A stretch of DNA of 64,000 nt from Flavimaribacter sediminis (lineage in GTDB: Bacteria; Pseudomonadota; Alphaproteobacteria; Rhizobiales; Rhizobiaceae): the NCBI RefSeq assembly GCF_019492055.1, contig NZ_JAICBX010000002.1:1426001-1490000 (forward strand). The letters are read 5' to 3'. The position numbers and the translations under genes were made by a program. Below the pieces are notes generated by a model. That model searched no databases. It was not told the DNA's origin and saw nothing but the letters and a program-made list of their open reading frames with translations. Every line of letters begins with the position of its first letter. Within the stretch, counting starts at the first letter, position 1. Positions 8,802-17,375 of the stretch are shown piece by piece.

Positions 8802-10457
8802 ATGGCACAGAGCAGCAAACCCAGGCATTCGAAATCGACGAAGAAGCCGGTCACGATCGACCTCGAACCGGAATCGGTGAAGTCCGGGGAGACCAGCTCC
8901 TCCTCGAAAGCCGCCTCTTCGGCGACGACCGGCACAGATGCTCAATCCACCTCGACCAGTCCGAAATCATCCGCCGCCTCGCCATCGACAGCGGAAACTG
9001 CGAAGTCGGAAGCTGCAAAACCGGAAGCCAGCGCGACGAAAGCTGCCGCCGACAAGCCGGAATCAAAACCTGCAAGTGACGCGAAAGGCGACGCCCAACC
9101 GGCTGCGGCGGCGTCCGGGAGCAAGGCGGGCGCGTCAAGTTCGGCGGGACCGACGCAGGACGCAACGCCGCGCTCTGCCCCGACGGGCCCAAAAATCGGC
9201 GCCTCGGCGTCGTCCGCTTCATCGGCCAAGTCCTCCACCGCCTCATCCGGCGCGCCTCCGTCAAGCGCGGCGGCGCCGGCCGGAAAAGCAAAATCCGGCG
9301 GTTCAGGCGCGCTCCTCGCCGGTCTCGTCGGCGGGCTTGTGGTTCTTGTTCTCGGCGGCGCGCTGATCTGGTCGGGCGTTCTTTCGGGCGGCGGTTCTCC
9401 GACCGCTTCCGCAGGATCGGATCTGGAGGATATGCGCAAGGCGATTTCCGATTTCGAGGATCAGGCGAATTCACAGATCTCCGGGCTTGCCAAGTCGATG
9501 GAAGACCGGATCGCTTCGCTGCAGCAAACCACCGCCGCCCCCTCGACCGACAATAGCGACCAACTCCAGGCGCTGCAGAAACAAATCGCCGATCTGTCCT
9601 CGCGCATCAAGGGTCTGGGGACTGGCGACGCCGACGCCGCCTTGAAGACACAGATCAGCGCCCTTGCCAGCGCGCAGGCGCAGTTGCAAACAACGCTTCA
9701 GCAGGTGCAAAGCCAGGCGTCGGCCCTTGCCAGCAAGATAAGCGCGCTGGAAGCATCACAGAGCCAGGCGTCCAAGGCGCTCGACACGCGACTGGCCGCT
9801 GTCGAGAAGACGCTTTCCGGACCCCGCGAGGACATCAAGGTCGCTCGCGCCCTGACGGCCGCCAATCTCAAGTCGGCGATCGACCGGGGCGGTCCGTTCA
9901 TGGCTGAGCTTGAAGCCTTTGCAAGCGTCGAGGGCACAAGTCCGTCGGTTGACCAGTTGCGGCCGCTTGCAGCCAGCGGCGTTCCGACACGGGCGCAGCT
10001 CCTGTCTGAGTTTTCTTCCGATGCAAAGCGCATCATCGACGCGGCCGATGGCGCTCCGAAAGATCAGAACGTCTGGAACCGTCTGCTAGACAGCGCCTCC
10101 TCTGTCGTCACCGTGCGTCCCGTCGGCGAAGTCGCCGGCGAAACGCCGGAGGCTATCGTCGCGCGTATCGAGAATCGTCTGAAGAATGGCGACCTCAAGG
10201 GCGCCGAGAACGAATGGAACACGTTGCCGCAAGGTTCGAAGGACGCGTCCGCCGCCTTCGCGCGGGAGCTTAAGGCGCGCATCGAGGCCAACCAGCTCGT
10301 TGCGACGATGCTGTCTGGCGCGATGCCTGTCGCGCCGGCTGCGTCTTCGTCGCCTGCGGCGTCTACAACCAGCGATACCGGGGCCGCAGCCGCGGACGCC
10401 GCCGCTCCATCCACGGCGACCGATACGGACGCCGCAAGCACGGAAGGCACGAACTGA
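8802..10457 (+). CDS. Mitofilin/Mic60-like inner-membrane protein
   Basis: The 551-residue protein has a long Ser/Ala/Lys/Pro-rich cytoplasmic N-terminal region (1-165), one transmembrane helix (about 169-192, LLAGLVGGLVVLVLGG), a coiled-coil segment rich in Gln/Ser/Ala (about 206-350) and a C-terminal domain (about 355-505) resembling the mitofilin signature. In alphaproteobacteria the homologue of mitochondrial Mic60, which shapes inner-membrane invaginations, is encoded between hemD and hemY, exactly as here. Position and architecture support the call; weak sequence conservation means the membrane-shaping role is an inference. An AGGAAAG ribosome site precedes the ATG. Confidence 0.8.
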   Translation: MAQSSKPRHSKSTKKPVTIDLEPESVKSGETSSSSKAASSATTGTDAQSTSTSPKSSAASPSTAETAKSEAAKPEASATKAAADKPESKPASDAKGDAQPAAAASGSKAGASSSAGPTQDATPRSAPTGPKIGASASSASSAKSSTASSGAPPSSAAAPAGKAKSGGSGALLAGLVGGLVVLVLGGALIWSGVLSGGGSPTASAGSDLEDMRKAISDFEDQANSQISGLAKSMEDRIASLQQTTAAPSTDNSDQLQALQKQIADLSSRIKGLGTGDADAALKTQISALASAQAQLQTTLQQVQSQASALASKISALEASQSQASKALDTRLAAVEKTLSGPREDIKVARALTAANLKSAIDRGGPFMAELEAFASVEGTSPSVDQLRPLAASGVPTRAQLLSEFSSDAKRIIDAADGAPKDQNVWNRLLDSASSVVTVRPVGEVAGETPEAIVARIENRLKNGDLKGAENEWNTLPQGSKDASAAFARELKARIEANQLVATMLSGAMPVAPAASSSPAASTTSDTGAAAADAAAPSTATDTDAASTEGTN

Positions 10458-10458
10458 G

Positions 10459-12423
10459 ATGATCCGTCTGCTCTTCTACGTACTCGTCGTCCTGCTTCTT
10501 GGACTGGGCTTTGCATGGCTTGCTGATCGACCCGGAGATCTGGTCATCACCTGGCAGGACCGCCAGATCGAAATGTCGCTGATGGCGGCGGCGACGGCGG
10601 TCGCGGTCCTCATCGGCGCCATACTGCTCATCTGGTGGCTGGTCCACGCCATTCTCGTATCGCCCCAGACAGTCAGCCGCTATTTCCGGGCCCGCAAGCG
10701 GGACAGAGGATATCAGGCGCTGTCGACCGGGCTGATTGCCGCCGGCGCGGGCGACGGAATTACCGCACGCAAGATGACGAAACGGACCCAGGGCCTGCTC
10801 AGCGCAGACCAGGAGCCGCTGATTCATCTCCTCGACGCTCAGGCCGCCCTGATCGAAGGCAGAAGCGAGGATGCGCGCGCCAAGTTTGAGGCGATGGCCG
10901 AGGATCCGGAAACAAGAGAGCTGGGCCTGCGCGGACTCTATATAGAAGCCCGCAAGGCCGGCGCCGACGAGGCCGCCAGGCACTATGCGGAAAAAGCCGC
11001 CGAGTCGGCGCCGCAACTGCCTTGGGCGGCGGAAGCGACGCTCGCATACCGTTCGGCCGAAGGCAATTGGGACGATGCAATCAGGTTGCTCGAGAAGCAG
11101 CGGCTTGGCCGGGTCATCGACAAGGCGCAGGCCGACCGCAAGAAGGCGGTGCTGTTGACGGCGCGCGCCTTTGACAGGCTTGAAGGCGGAGATGTCTCGG
11201 GCGCCCGCACCGACGGGCTGGAGGCCAACCGGCTTGCGCCGGAACTCGTTCCGGCGGCGATCGTCGCCGCCCGGGCGCTGTACCGGGAAGACAGCCTGCG
11301 CAAGGGATCCTCGATCCTGGAGAAATTGTGGAAGAAATCGCCGCATCCGGAGATCGCCGACACCTATGTGCTGGCCCGTCCGGGCGATTCGACGCATGAC
11401 AGGCTCAAGCGGGCGCAGAAGCTTGAAAGCATCAAGCGCAACAACGCCGAATCGCTCTATGCCGTGGCGAAGGCCGCGCTCGACGCCCGTGAGCTGAAAC
11501 TCGCCCGCGACATGGCGGAGGCGGCGATCCGGGTCAAGGCCCGCGAAAGCACCTATCTGCTGCTCGCCGATATAGAGGAAGCCGACACGGGCGATCAGGG
11601 TCGCGTCCGTCACTGGCTGGCGCAGGCGGTGCGCGCGCCGCGAGACGAGGCCTGGACGGCCGACGGTTACGTCGCCGAAGAATGGGCGGCGGTTTCGCCG
11701 GTGACCGGCAGGTTGGATGCTTTCGAGTGGAAAGTGCCGGTCGAGCAGCTTGCTGGTCCGATCGAACACGCCGAGACGATCCGCGGTGAAGCGGAACGGG
11801 CGATCGAAAGCCTGCCGCCCGTCGCCGTCGTCGAGCCGAAGGAAACCGTGGTCGTCGCCGAAGCCGAACCTGTGATCGAGCATGTCGAGGTCGAAGCGCC
11901 CGTCAAGGAAGAGACGGTTGCGTCGGAGCCGGTTATCGTTGAGCCCGAAAAAGCGGCGAGCGTCGAACCGGAAAAGGCTCCGGAAGCGCCGCCGGAGCCT
12001 GAGCCGGTTTCGACTGCTCCGGAGCCTGTAAGCCCCGAGCCCGTGGCGGAAAAGCCGAAGGAGCCGGAGCCAACGCCGCCGGCGGCGGAAAAACCCGCGC
12101 CCGAGGCGGGCGCCGAGGTAAAAACCGAAACTGCGCCTGCGCCGGAACCCGAACCGGTCAAACCGGAACAAACCGCAGGCGAACAAAAAGTCGAAGCAAA
12201 AGCCGGGGCGAAACCAGCCAGGCGCGAGCAGAAGGCGCTCGACGGCGAAGCTGCAGTGATGCAGGCGGTCGACGGCGGCAGCACGCATATCGTCACGGAC
12301 GCCGTCGGAAAGCGAACCGACAAGGAACGGGAATCGGCCTTCCTGTCCAAGCCCCCGGATGATCCCGGCATTGACGAGACGCAGGAAGACGAGGAGCCGA
12401 AGTCACGGTTTCGCTTGTTTTAA
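10459..12423 (+). CDS. hemY: HemY-type haem-biosynthesis-associated TPR membrane protein
   Basis: The 654-residue protein starts right after the mitofilin gene stop. Two transmembrane helices (about 3-21 and 40-63, IWWLVHAILVSP) precede a TPR-rich HemY_N-type domain containing RARKRDRGYQALSTGLIAAGAGD. This family (not the protoporphyrinogen oxidase also called HemY) is linked to tetrapyrrole synthesis by operon position and is thought to scaffold enzymes at the membrane. From about residue 450 a roughly 160-residue tail of Pro-Glu-Val-Ala low complexity follows, ending in KSRFRLF. This tail makes the protein longer than enterobacterial HemY (about 400 residues). Confidence 0.85.
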   Translation: MIRLLFYVLVVLLLGLGFAWLADRPGDLVITWQDRQIEMSLMAAATAVAVLIGAILLIWWLVHAILVSPQTVSRYFRARKRDRGYQALSTGLIAAGAGDGITARKMTKRTQGLLSADQEPLIHLLDAQAALIEGRSEDARAKFEAMAEDPETRELGLRGLYIEARKAGADEAARHYAEKAAESAPQLPWAAEATLAYRSAEGNWDDAIRLLEKQRLGRVIDKAQADRKKAVLLTARAFDRLEGGDVSGARTDGLEANRLAPELVPAAIVAARALYREDSLRKGSSILEKLWKKSPHPEIADTYVLARPGDSTHDRLKRAQKLESIKRNNAESLYAVAKAALDARELKLARDMAEAAIRVKARESTYLLLADIEEADTGDQGRVRHWLAQAVRAPRDEAWTADGYVAEEWAAVSPVTGRLDAFEWKVPVEQLAGPIEHAETIRGEAERAIESLPPVAVVEPKETVVVAEAEPVIEHVEVEAPVKEETVASEPVIVEPEKAASVEPEKAPEAPPEPEPVSTAPEPVSPEPVAEKPKEPEPTPPAAEKPAPEAGAEVKTETAPAPEPEPVKPEQTAGEQKVEAKAGAKPARREQKALDGEAAVMQAVDGGSTHIVTDAVGKRTDKERESAFLSKPPDDPGIDETQEDEEPKSRFRLF

Positions 12424-12532
12424 CTTCATATTTTGCAATAGTCTGAACCGGGCGGGCGGCTTTCCCTTCAACAGGTCGGGAATGCGTCCGCTGGCGGGCG
12501 CGCACACGATCTGGACACCGATCTAAGGCAGG

Positions 12533-13006
12533 ATGATGTTCGATAAATTGGGAAAATTTCTGCAGGGTCTGGCTGGCGATGAAGAAAAGCCGGAATTTAC
12601 CCGCGACGACCCTCGCGTGGCTGCGACGGCGCTCTTTTTTCACGTGATCGACGCAGATGGCGTGATCGAGTCGAGCGAACGCGACAAGATCGCGCAGTTG
12701 GTGCAGACGTCCTATTCGCTGGATGAACGGCAACTGGCGGAACTTCTCGATGTGGGTGAAAAGGCCGAGGGCGAATCGATCGATTTCTACGCCTTCACAA
12801 GCGTGCTGAAACGTTCACTTGACGCCGAACAGCGGGTTCAGTTCATCGAACTCCTTTGGGAACTGGTCTATGCGGACGGCGTCAAACACGAACTTGAGGA
12901 AAGCGTCGTCGGGCGCGTTGCGGAACTGTTGGGCGTGTCCGACAGGGACCGCGTGATCATGCGACAGCAGGCCGAAAACAAAACCGATACGGAAGATGAT
13001 GGCTGA
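12533..13006 (+). CDS. TerB/DjlA-like domain protein
   Basis: This 157-residue protein is a helical TerB-type domain: FFHVIDADGVIESSERDKI and ELVYADGVKHELEESVVGRVAELLGVS are the two acidic helix-loop repeats typical of the family. TerB proteins were named for tellurite resistance, but most stand-alone copies have no established function. The start is one of two adjacent ATGs at 12533 and 12536. Its 3' end overlaps the next gene by 11 bases, so it is co-expressed with the amidotransferase. Confidence 0.85.
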   Translation: MMFDKLGKFLQGLAGDEEKPEFTRDDPRVAATALFFHVIDADGVIESSERDKIAQLVQTSYSLDERQLAELLDVGEKAEGESIDFYAFTSVLKRSLDAEQRVQFIELLWELVYADGVKHELEESVVGRVAELLGVSDRDRVIMRQQAENKTDTEDDG

Positions 13007-13724
13007 CGCGCCGGACACCCGCCAGGACCTTCAGCCCATCCTTGTCATACTGCACCAGGCGCACTCCAGCCCGGGTCGTGTGGGGCAATTGCTGCACAAG
13101 GCCGGATTTCCGCTGGAAATAAGGCGACCCGCTCTCGGCGACGCCCTGCCTGATACGCTGGACGGCTACACCGGCGCTGTGACCTTTGGCGGGCCGATGA
13201 GCGCCAATGACGAGGACGAGTTTATTCGCCGCGAGATCGACTGGCACGCCGTACCGCTGAAAGAGGACAAACCCTATCTCGGCATTTGTCTCGGTGCCCA
13301 GATGCTTGTGCGCCATCTCGGTGGCAAGGTTGCAAGCCACGAGGACGGTCTGACGGAGATCGGCTGGTATCCGCTGGAAGCCACTGAAGCCGGCAAGGAT
13401 CTGATGGACTGGCCGCAGATGGTCTATCAGTTTCATCGCGAGGGATTCAGCATGCCGCATGGCGCGGAGCTGCTGGCGACGGCGCGTGATTATCCAAACC
13501 AGGCCCTGCGCTACGGCCGCAACGCCTGGGGCGTCCAGTTTCATTCGGAACTCACCCAGGCGATGATGCATCGCTGGGTGGTGCGCGCCGAAAGCCGCTT
13601 TGCGCTGCCAAACGCCCAGCAAGGTCGCGAACATCTCAATGGCCGGCTTCTCTACGACACGCATCTGCGGCAATGGCTGGGGCATTTCCTGGAAATCGTT
13701 TTCGGGACGAAAATCCCGGCCTGA
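12996..13724 (+). CDS. Class I glutamine amidotransferase-like protein
   Basis: The 242-residue protein has the full class I GATase triad: nucleophile Cys98 in LGICLGAQ, His183 in GVQFHSE and Glu185. It is a stand-alone domain related to GMP-synthase-like amidotransferases and is not fused to a synthase, so the acceptor substrate is unknown. It overlaps the TerB-like gene by 11 bases; ATGs at 12996 and 12999 are both possible starts. It closes the haem-led plus-strand block. Confidence 0.88.
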   Translation: MMADAPDTRQDLQPILVILHQAHSSPGRVGQLLHKAGFPLEIRRPALGDALPDTLDGYTGAVTFGGPMSANDEDEFIRREIDWHAVPLKEDKPYLGICLGAQMLVRHLGGKVASHEDGLTEIGWYPLEATEAGKDLMDWPQMVYQFHREGFSMPHGAELLATARDYPNQALRYGRNAWGVQFHSELTQAMMHRWVVRAESRFALPNAQQGREHLNGRLLYDTHLRQWLGHFLEIVFGTKIPA

Positions 13725-13860
13725 CCGGAGGCCCTGTTGCAGCTTCCCCGGTCTGTAGAACATAGCAGGAACTTTCCGGCTGCTTTTCAGCGCGTTTTGT
13801 GGTATAGAACCTCATTCGATGGCGGGGGATTTCCGCGCCCCGGATACCTCGAAAGGCGAA

Positions 13861-13994
13861 TTCCCGAAACAAAGCCAGATTGTCACGAAGACCCGAAAAT
13901 ACCGATTCCCGAAACAAAGCCAAATTTGTCCTTTGCCGCGTTTCCTGTGTCTGAAAAACTGAAAAGCGCAATTTCCCGAAACAAAGCCAGATTG
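13861..13994. repeat. Three copies of a 22-bp direct repeat in a convergent intergenic region
   Basis: The motif TTCCCGAAACAAAGCCAGAT(TG) occurs at 13861-13882, 13906-13927 and 13973-13994. Copies 1 and 3 are identical over 22 bases; copy 2 differs in having AAATTT where the others have AGATTG. Spacing between starts is 45 and 67 bases. The copies lie in the 340-base gap between the ends of the convergent GATase and MFS genes, where no credible gene exists. The unequal spacing and only three units argue against CRISPR. It resembles an intergenic dispersed repeat; a protein-binding array is the alternative. Confidence 0.85.
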
Positions 13995-14037
13995 CGATAA
14001 AGTTGCATCGGGTCGGGAATGCAGTCGTAAAAATCCA

Positions 14038-14045
14038 TTAACCAT
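14038..14045 (+). promoter_or_regulatory. TTAACCAT CtrA-like half site
   Basis: The octamer TTAACCAT, identical to the conserved half of alphaproteobacterial CtrA sites, lies between the convergent gene ends, with a second TTAA nine bases further on (consensus spacing is seven). No gene starts here, so a promoter function is doubtful. Confidence 0.2.
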
Positions 14046-14064
14046 ATGTTTTAATTATGTTATT

Positions 14065-15306
14065 TTATCTGTCAACGCGATTGAGGTGCTGGATCCTGCG
14101 CAGTTGCGGGAACCAGGCGGCCCAGAGCGCGGATACGCCCATCGAGGCGACGCCGCCAATCACCACGGCGGGAACAGCGCCGATCAGGGCGGCCATGCCG
14201 CCCGCGCGGAACTCGCCGAGTTCGTTGGAGGCGCCGAGGAAGACCATATTGACGGCGCTGACGCGGCCGCGCAGCTCGTCCGGCGTCCAGAGCTGGATCA
14301 GTGTCTGGCGCACATAGACCGATATCATGTCCGCCGCGCCCATGAACGCCAGGGAACCGATCGAAAGCCAGGCGGTCGTCGACAGGCCGAAAACCACCAT
14401 CGACAGCCCGAACAGGGCGACTGCGACAAACATGGCGAGGCCGGCGTGGCGATTGATCGGGTAAGTCGCGAGGAACACCGCCATGGCGATCGCTCCGACG
14501 CCCGGCGCCGAACGCAAAAGTCCCAGACCCCATGGACCGAGTTCGAGAATGTCGCGCGCGAAGACCGGCATCAGCGCCACTGCGCCGCCGAGCAGGACCG
14601 CGAACATGTCGAGGGAAATCGCCCCGAGCACCACCCGTTCCCGCCAGATATAGCGAAAGCCGGCCGAGAGCGTTTCCCAGTCCTGCATTTGGGTCGCACG
14701 CGCCTGTGGCGGTTTCGGAATGAAGAAAATGAAGGCCGTCGCCAGCGCGAACAGGATCGTGGCCACGAGGTAGGGCACAGTCGCGCCCAATCCGTAAAGC
14801 AGGCCGCCGACGACGGGTCCGGCGATCGTCGCGGTCTGCCAGGACGTCGAGTTCCAGGCAATCGCGTTGGCGAGATCCTCCTTCGGCACCAGATTGGGCG
14901 CAAGCGACGTCGAGGCTGGAGCAAAGAAGGCGCGGGTGACGCCCAGTCCGACGAGAATGGCGAAGACAGGCAGCGGCGACGTCAGGCCGCCAAGCGTCAG
15001 CAGGAACATCAAGGCGCCAAGGACGAAGCCGGCGATCTCGCATATGGCCATGATTATGCGACGGCTGTAGCGGTCGGCCGCCGCCCCCGTCACAAGAAGC
15101 AGCAACAGGGCGGGTATGAACTGGGTGAGGCCGATCAATCCCAGATCAAGCGGATTGCGCGTCAAATCGTAGATCTGCCAGCCGACGGCCACGGCGATCA
15201 CCTGCATGGACACGGCCGAAAGCAGCCGCGCCAGCCAGTAATATGTGTATGATTTGTGCCTGAAGGCGGCGAAGCGATCCGCCCGCGCCTCGTTATCCTG
15301 CGGCAT
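14065..15306 (-). CDS. MFS transporter, EntS-like (MFS_3)
   Basis: From the ATG at 15306 the protein has 413 residues and about twelve predicted transmembrane helices. The N-terminal FRHKSYTYYWLARLLSAVSMQVIAVAVGWQIYDLT and the loop GAAADRYSRRIIM after helix 2 match the MFS_3 group of exporters (enterobactin exporter EntS and relatives). The loop LIQLWTPDELRGRVSAVNMVF is also typical. The substrate cannot be told from sequence. The frame stays open to an ATG at 15384, but the added 26 residues look non-family and Cys-rich. It is a single gene, divergent from yggT. Confidence 0.88.
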   Translation of the reverse strand: MPQDNEARADRFAAFRHKSYTYYWLARLLSAVSMQVIAVAVGWQIYDLTRNPLDLGLIGLTQFIPALLLLLVTGAAADRYSRRIIMAICEIAGFVLGALMFLLTLGGLTSPLPVFAILVGLGVTRAFFAPASTSLAPNLVPKEDLANAIAWNSTSWQTATIAGPVVGGLLYGLGATVPYLVATILFALATAFIFFIPKPPQARATQMQDWETLSAGFRYIWRERVVLGAISLDMFAVLLGGAVALMPVFARDILELGPWGLGLLRSAPGVGAIAMAVFLATYPINRHAGLAMFVAVALFGLSMVVFGLSTTAWLSIGSLAFMGAADMISVYVRQTLIQLWTPDELRGRVSAVNMVFLGASNELGEFRAGGMAALIGAVPAVVIGGVASMGVSALWAAWFPQLRRIQHLNRVDR

Positions 15307-15446
15307 GGGCGCTCGCGAGAGTTTGAAACATGAAAATCTTATAACGCCTCGGATTGATTTGCACAGCGCCTTTTGTTGTCGCACCGGACTTGCCGCTCAT
15401 GGCGTCAATGGTTACATGTCGGTCTGCACCAAGAAGGGAGACTGCG

Positions 15447-15740
15447 ATGTATGCACTGTTCCAGACAATAGATCTGGCTCTGAATATCTACATCTGGTTT
15501 GTGATCGGCAGCGCGATATTCTCCTGGCTTTACGCATTCAACGTGGTGAATACGAACAACCGCTTCGTGGCCATGATCGGGGAGTTTCTGTACAAGGTGA
15601 CTGAGCCGGCGTTGCGACCGATCAGGCGCTTCCTGCCAGATCTCGGCGGCGTCGATATTTCCCCGATCGTCCTGCTGCTCATCATCTATTTCATTCGCCT
15701 GTTCCTGTGGAGTTCCATCTATCCCATCGTCGCCGGGTGA
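15447..15740 (+). CDS. YggT family membrane protein
   Basis: This 97-residue protein has two hydrophobic segments (about 5-30 and 70-95) joined by a loop with [26 protein letters not shown], the hallmark of YggT. YggT proteins are small inner-membrane proteins connected to osmotic tolerance and envelope assembly. The ATG at 15447 follows an AAGGGAGA ribosome site and gives the standard MYALFQ N-terminus. The DUF167 gene starts four bases after its stop, the usual pairing. Confidence 0.9.
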   Translation: MYALFQTIDLALNIYIWFVIGSAIFSWLYAFNVVNTNNRFVAMIGEFLYKVTEPALRPIRRFLPDLGGVDISPIVLLLIIYFIRLFLWSSIYPIVAG

Positions 15741-15744
15741 CAGC

Positions 15745-16059
15745 GTGCGGTCCGGCTGGTTCCGGTTCGTTCCGGATGGGCTTGAGATTACCGTCCGGCT
15801 GACGCCGAAATCCTCTCGCGACGCGCTCGACGGGGCTGACGATGGCGCAGACGGCGTTGTCTGGCTGAAGGCCCGCGTTCGCGCTATTCCCGAAGACGGC
15901 AAGGCAAACAAGGCCCTGATCGCGCTTCTGTCAAAGAAAAGCGGCGTCGCCAAAAGCCGCATACGCCTGCAGTCAGGCGCGACGTCGCGGCTCAAGACGC
16001 TTGTTCTGGAATGCAGCGAGGGCGAAGCGCAGGAGGCGATCAAACGCCTTCTTGCCTGA
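15745..16059 (+). CDS. DUF167 (YggU) family protein
   Basis: This 104-residue protein carries the DUF167 pattern: LEITVRLTPKSSRDAL, ARVRAIPEDGKANKALIALLSK and KSRIRLQSGATSRLKTL. Its function is unknown; structures show a small alpha/beta fold. It starts with GTG four bases after the yggT stop, so the pair is translated from one message. Its stop codon lies 15 bases from the convergent ppa stop codon. Confidence 0.9.
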   Translation: MRSGWFRFVPDGLEITVRLTPKSSRDALDGADDGADGVVWLKARVRAIPEDGKANKALIALLSKKSGVAKSRIRLQSGATSRLKTLVLECSEGEAQEAIKRLLA

Positions 16060-16080
16060 AGGCGGAAAAGCCGGTCAGGC
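16054..16080. terminator. Possible shared hairpin between DUF167 and ppa ends
   Basis: An imperfect hairpin (GCCTGA paired with TCAGGC around an inner GGC/GCC stem) covers both convergent stop codons. There is no strong T-run on either side, so this is only a candidate bidirectional terminator. Confidence 0.3.
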
Positions 16081-16602
16081 GTTGGCGCGGTCGATCGCTT
16101 CCCTGATCAGGCTCTTGGCGACGTTGGCGTCCTGCCAGTCGCCGATCTTGACCCACTTGCCGGGCTCCAGATCCTTGTAGTGCTCGAAGAAGTGCGCGAT
16201 CTGGAGCAGGGTGATTTCCGGAAGATCGGAGAAATGTTTGACGTTCTCGTATCGTTTCGTCAGATGGTCGCTCGGCACAGCGAGGATCTTCTCGTCCTGA
16301 CCGGCGTTGTCTTCCATGATCAGAACGCCGATCGGGCGCACATTGATGACGCAGCCCGGAACCAGCGGCCGGGTGTTGCAGACGAGGACATCGATCGGAT
16401 CGCCGTCGTCCGACAGCGTGTGCGGCACGAAGCCGTAATTGCCGGGATAGGCCATGGGCGTATAGAGAAACCGGTCGACGACAAGCGTGCCCGCTTCCTT
16501 GTCCATTTCATACTTGATGGGCTGCCCGCCGACGGGAACCTCGATGATGACGTTGACGTCATCCGGTGGATTGCTGCCGATCATGATGGCTTCGATACGC
16601 AT
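16075..16602 (-). CDS. ppa: Inorganic pyrophosphatase (family I)
   Basis: The 175-residue cytoplasmic enzyme hydrolyses pyrophosphate to two phosphates and so drives biosynthetic reactions. It has the family I active-site blocks: [16 protein letters not shown] at the N-terminus, [11 protein letters not shown] and the metal-binding [10 protein letters not shown]. Length is normal for bacterial enzymes. The ATG follows an AGGAA ribosome site. It is a single-gene unit convergent with DUF167. Confidence 0.96.
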   Translation of the reverse strand: MRIEAIMIGSNPPDDVNVIIEVPVGGQPIKYEMDKEAGTLVVDRFLYTPMAYPGNYGFVPHTLSDDGDPIDVLVCNTRPLVPGCVINVRPIGVLIMEDNAGQDEKILAVPSDHLTKRYENVKHFSDLPEITLLQIAHFFEHYKDLEPGKWVKIGDWQDANVAKSLIREAIDRANA

Positions 16603-16691
16603 GTCTATTCCTGTATTTTATGTTGCGGGAGCGAAATAGACCGCCAGGCGCTGCAGCGCAACAATTCATTTGGAAAACGCGCTACATCGGA

Positions 16692-17198
16692 TCAGGACCA
16701 GACGAAGGCCACTTTCTTCAGGAGGCGCCGGTCAAAGGTCTCCGACCCTTCCGCGATATCCACGCCGCCAAGCCCGGTGTAAAAGCCGATCGCCCGGCTG
16801 TTTTCTTCCAGCGTCCAAACGACCATGCCCCGGCAGCCAAGCGAAGCCAGCAGACGCCGTGCTTCGCCGAACAGCCTGCGACCGAGGCCGACGCCCTGAA
16901 ATTCCGGCTTGAGATACAGTTCGTAGATTTCGCCTTCCTGGGGCAGCGAGCGGGCGCGGTTCAGGCCGAGCGTCGCATATCCGGCGATCATGCCGCCCAC
17001 TTCCAGCACGAGGATGCTGGTCGAGCCTCGTATGGCGCGTTGCCACCACTCCTGGCTGCGCCGTTCCAGCATGTTTCTCAGCGTCTTGTACGGAATGATG
17101 CCGGCATAGGCCTCATTCCAGGCCGCGCGATGGGTTTCCGAGATCGCCAAGGCGTCATCGGGCTCTGCGCGTCGTACATCTATCGCCAGCGTCGTCAT
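16692..17198 (-). CDS. GNAT family N-acetyltransferase
   Basis: This 168-residue protein is a single GNAT domain. The acetyl-CoA-binding motif A is GVGLGRRLFGEARRLLASLG (about 107-126), preceded by the strand EGEIYELYLKPEFQ and followed by the ENSRAIGFYTGLGG block seen in RimI-like enzymes. The acceptor is unknown. No strong ribosome site precedes the ATG at 17198. A TTAA-N7-TTAACC motif lies about 100 bases upstream and may control this gene. Confidence 0.88.
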   Translation of the reverse strand: MTTLAIDVRRAEPDDALAISETHRAAWNEAYAGIIPYKTLRNMLERRSQEWWQRAIRGSTSILVLEVGGMIAGYATLGLNRARSLPQEGEIYELYLKPEFQGVGLGRRLFGEARRLLASLGCRGMVVWTLEENSRAIGFYTGLGGVDIAEGSETFDRRLLKKVAFVWS

Positions 17199-17295
17199 GG
17201 TGGAATCCTACCCCGTCCGGAACAGAACGCGAAGCAAGAATGAAATCCGGAGGCGATCTACCCACAACTATCGCGGCGCGCTCCGTGCCTGCAGA

Positions 17296-17312
17296 TTAAC
17301 GGATTCTTAACC
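17296..17312 (-). promoter_or_regulatory. CtrA-type motif TTAA-N7-TTAACC
   Basis: TTAA at 17296-17299, seven bases, then TTAACC at 17307-17312 match the full CtrA box. The site lies in the 177-base gap between the typA stop and the start of the acetyltransferase gene, so the natural target is the acetyltransferase at 16692-17198. CtrA binds such boxes to couple transcription to the cell cycle in this class of bacteria; its use here is an inference. Confidence 0.5.
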
Positions 17313-17375
17313 GTTCAGGCAAGCGGCATTATGGCAATGCGGGACAATTCGAAACCGGACGGGCAGAGCGCAGCT

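Noticed and set aside
10363-12288. 641-residue open frame on the minus strand opposite hemY
   Set aside because: Its Arg/Gly/Phe-rich composition is the mirror of the GC-rich hemY tail, with no domain.
13861-13994. CRISPR array
   Set aside because: Only three copies with unequal spacing (23 and 45 bases between units), a non-palindromic repeat and no cas genes nearby.
13737-14000. Small coding genes across the 22-bp repeats
   Set aside because: Frames on both strands give low-complexity repeated peptides without ribosome sites, and the 67-base spacing breaks frame between copies.
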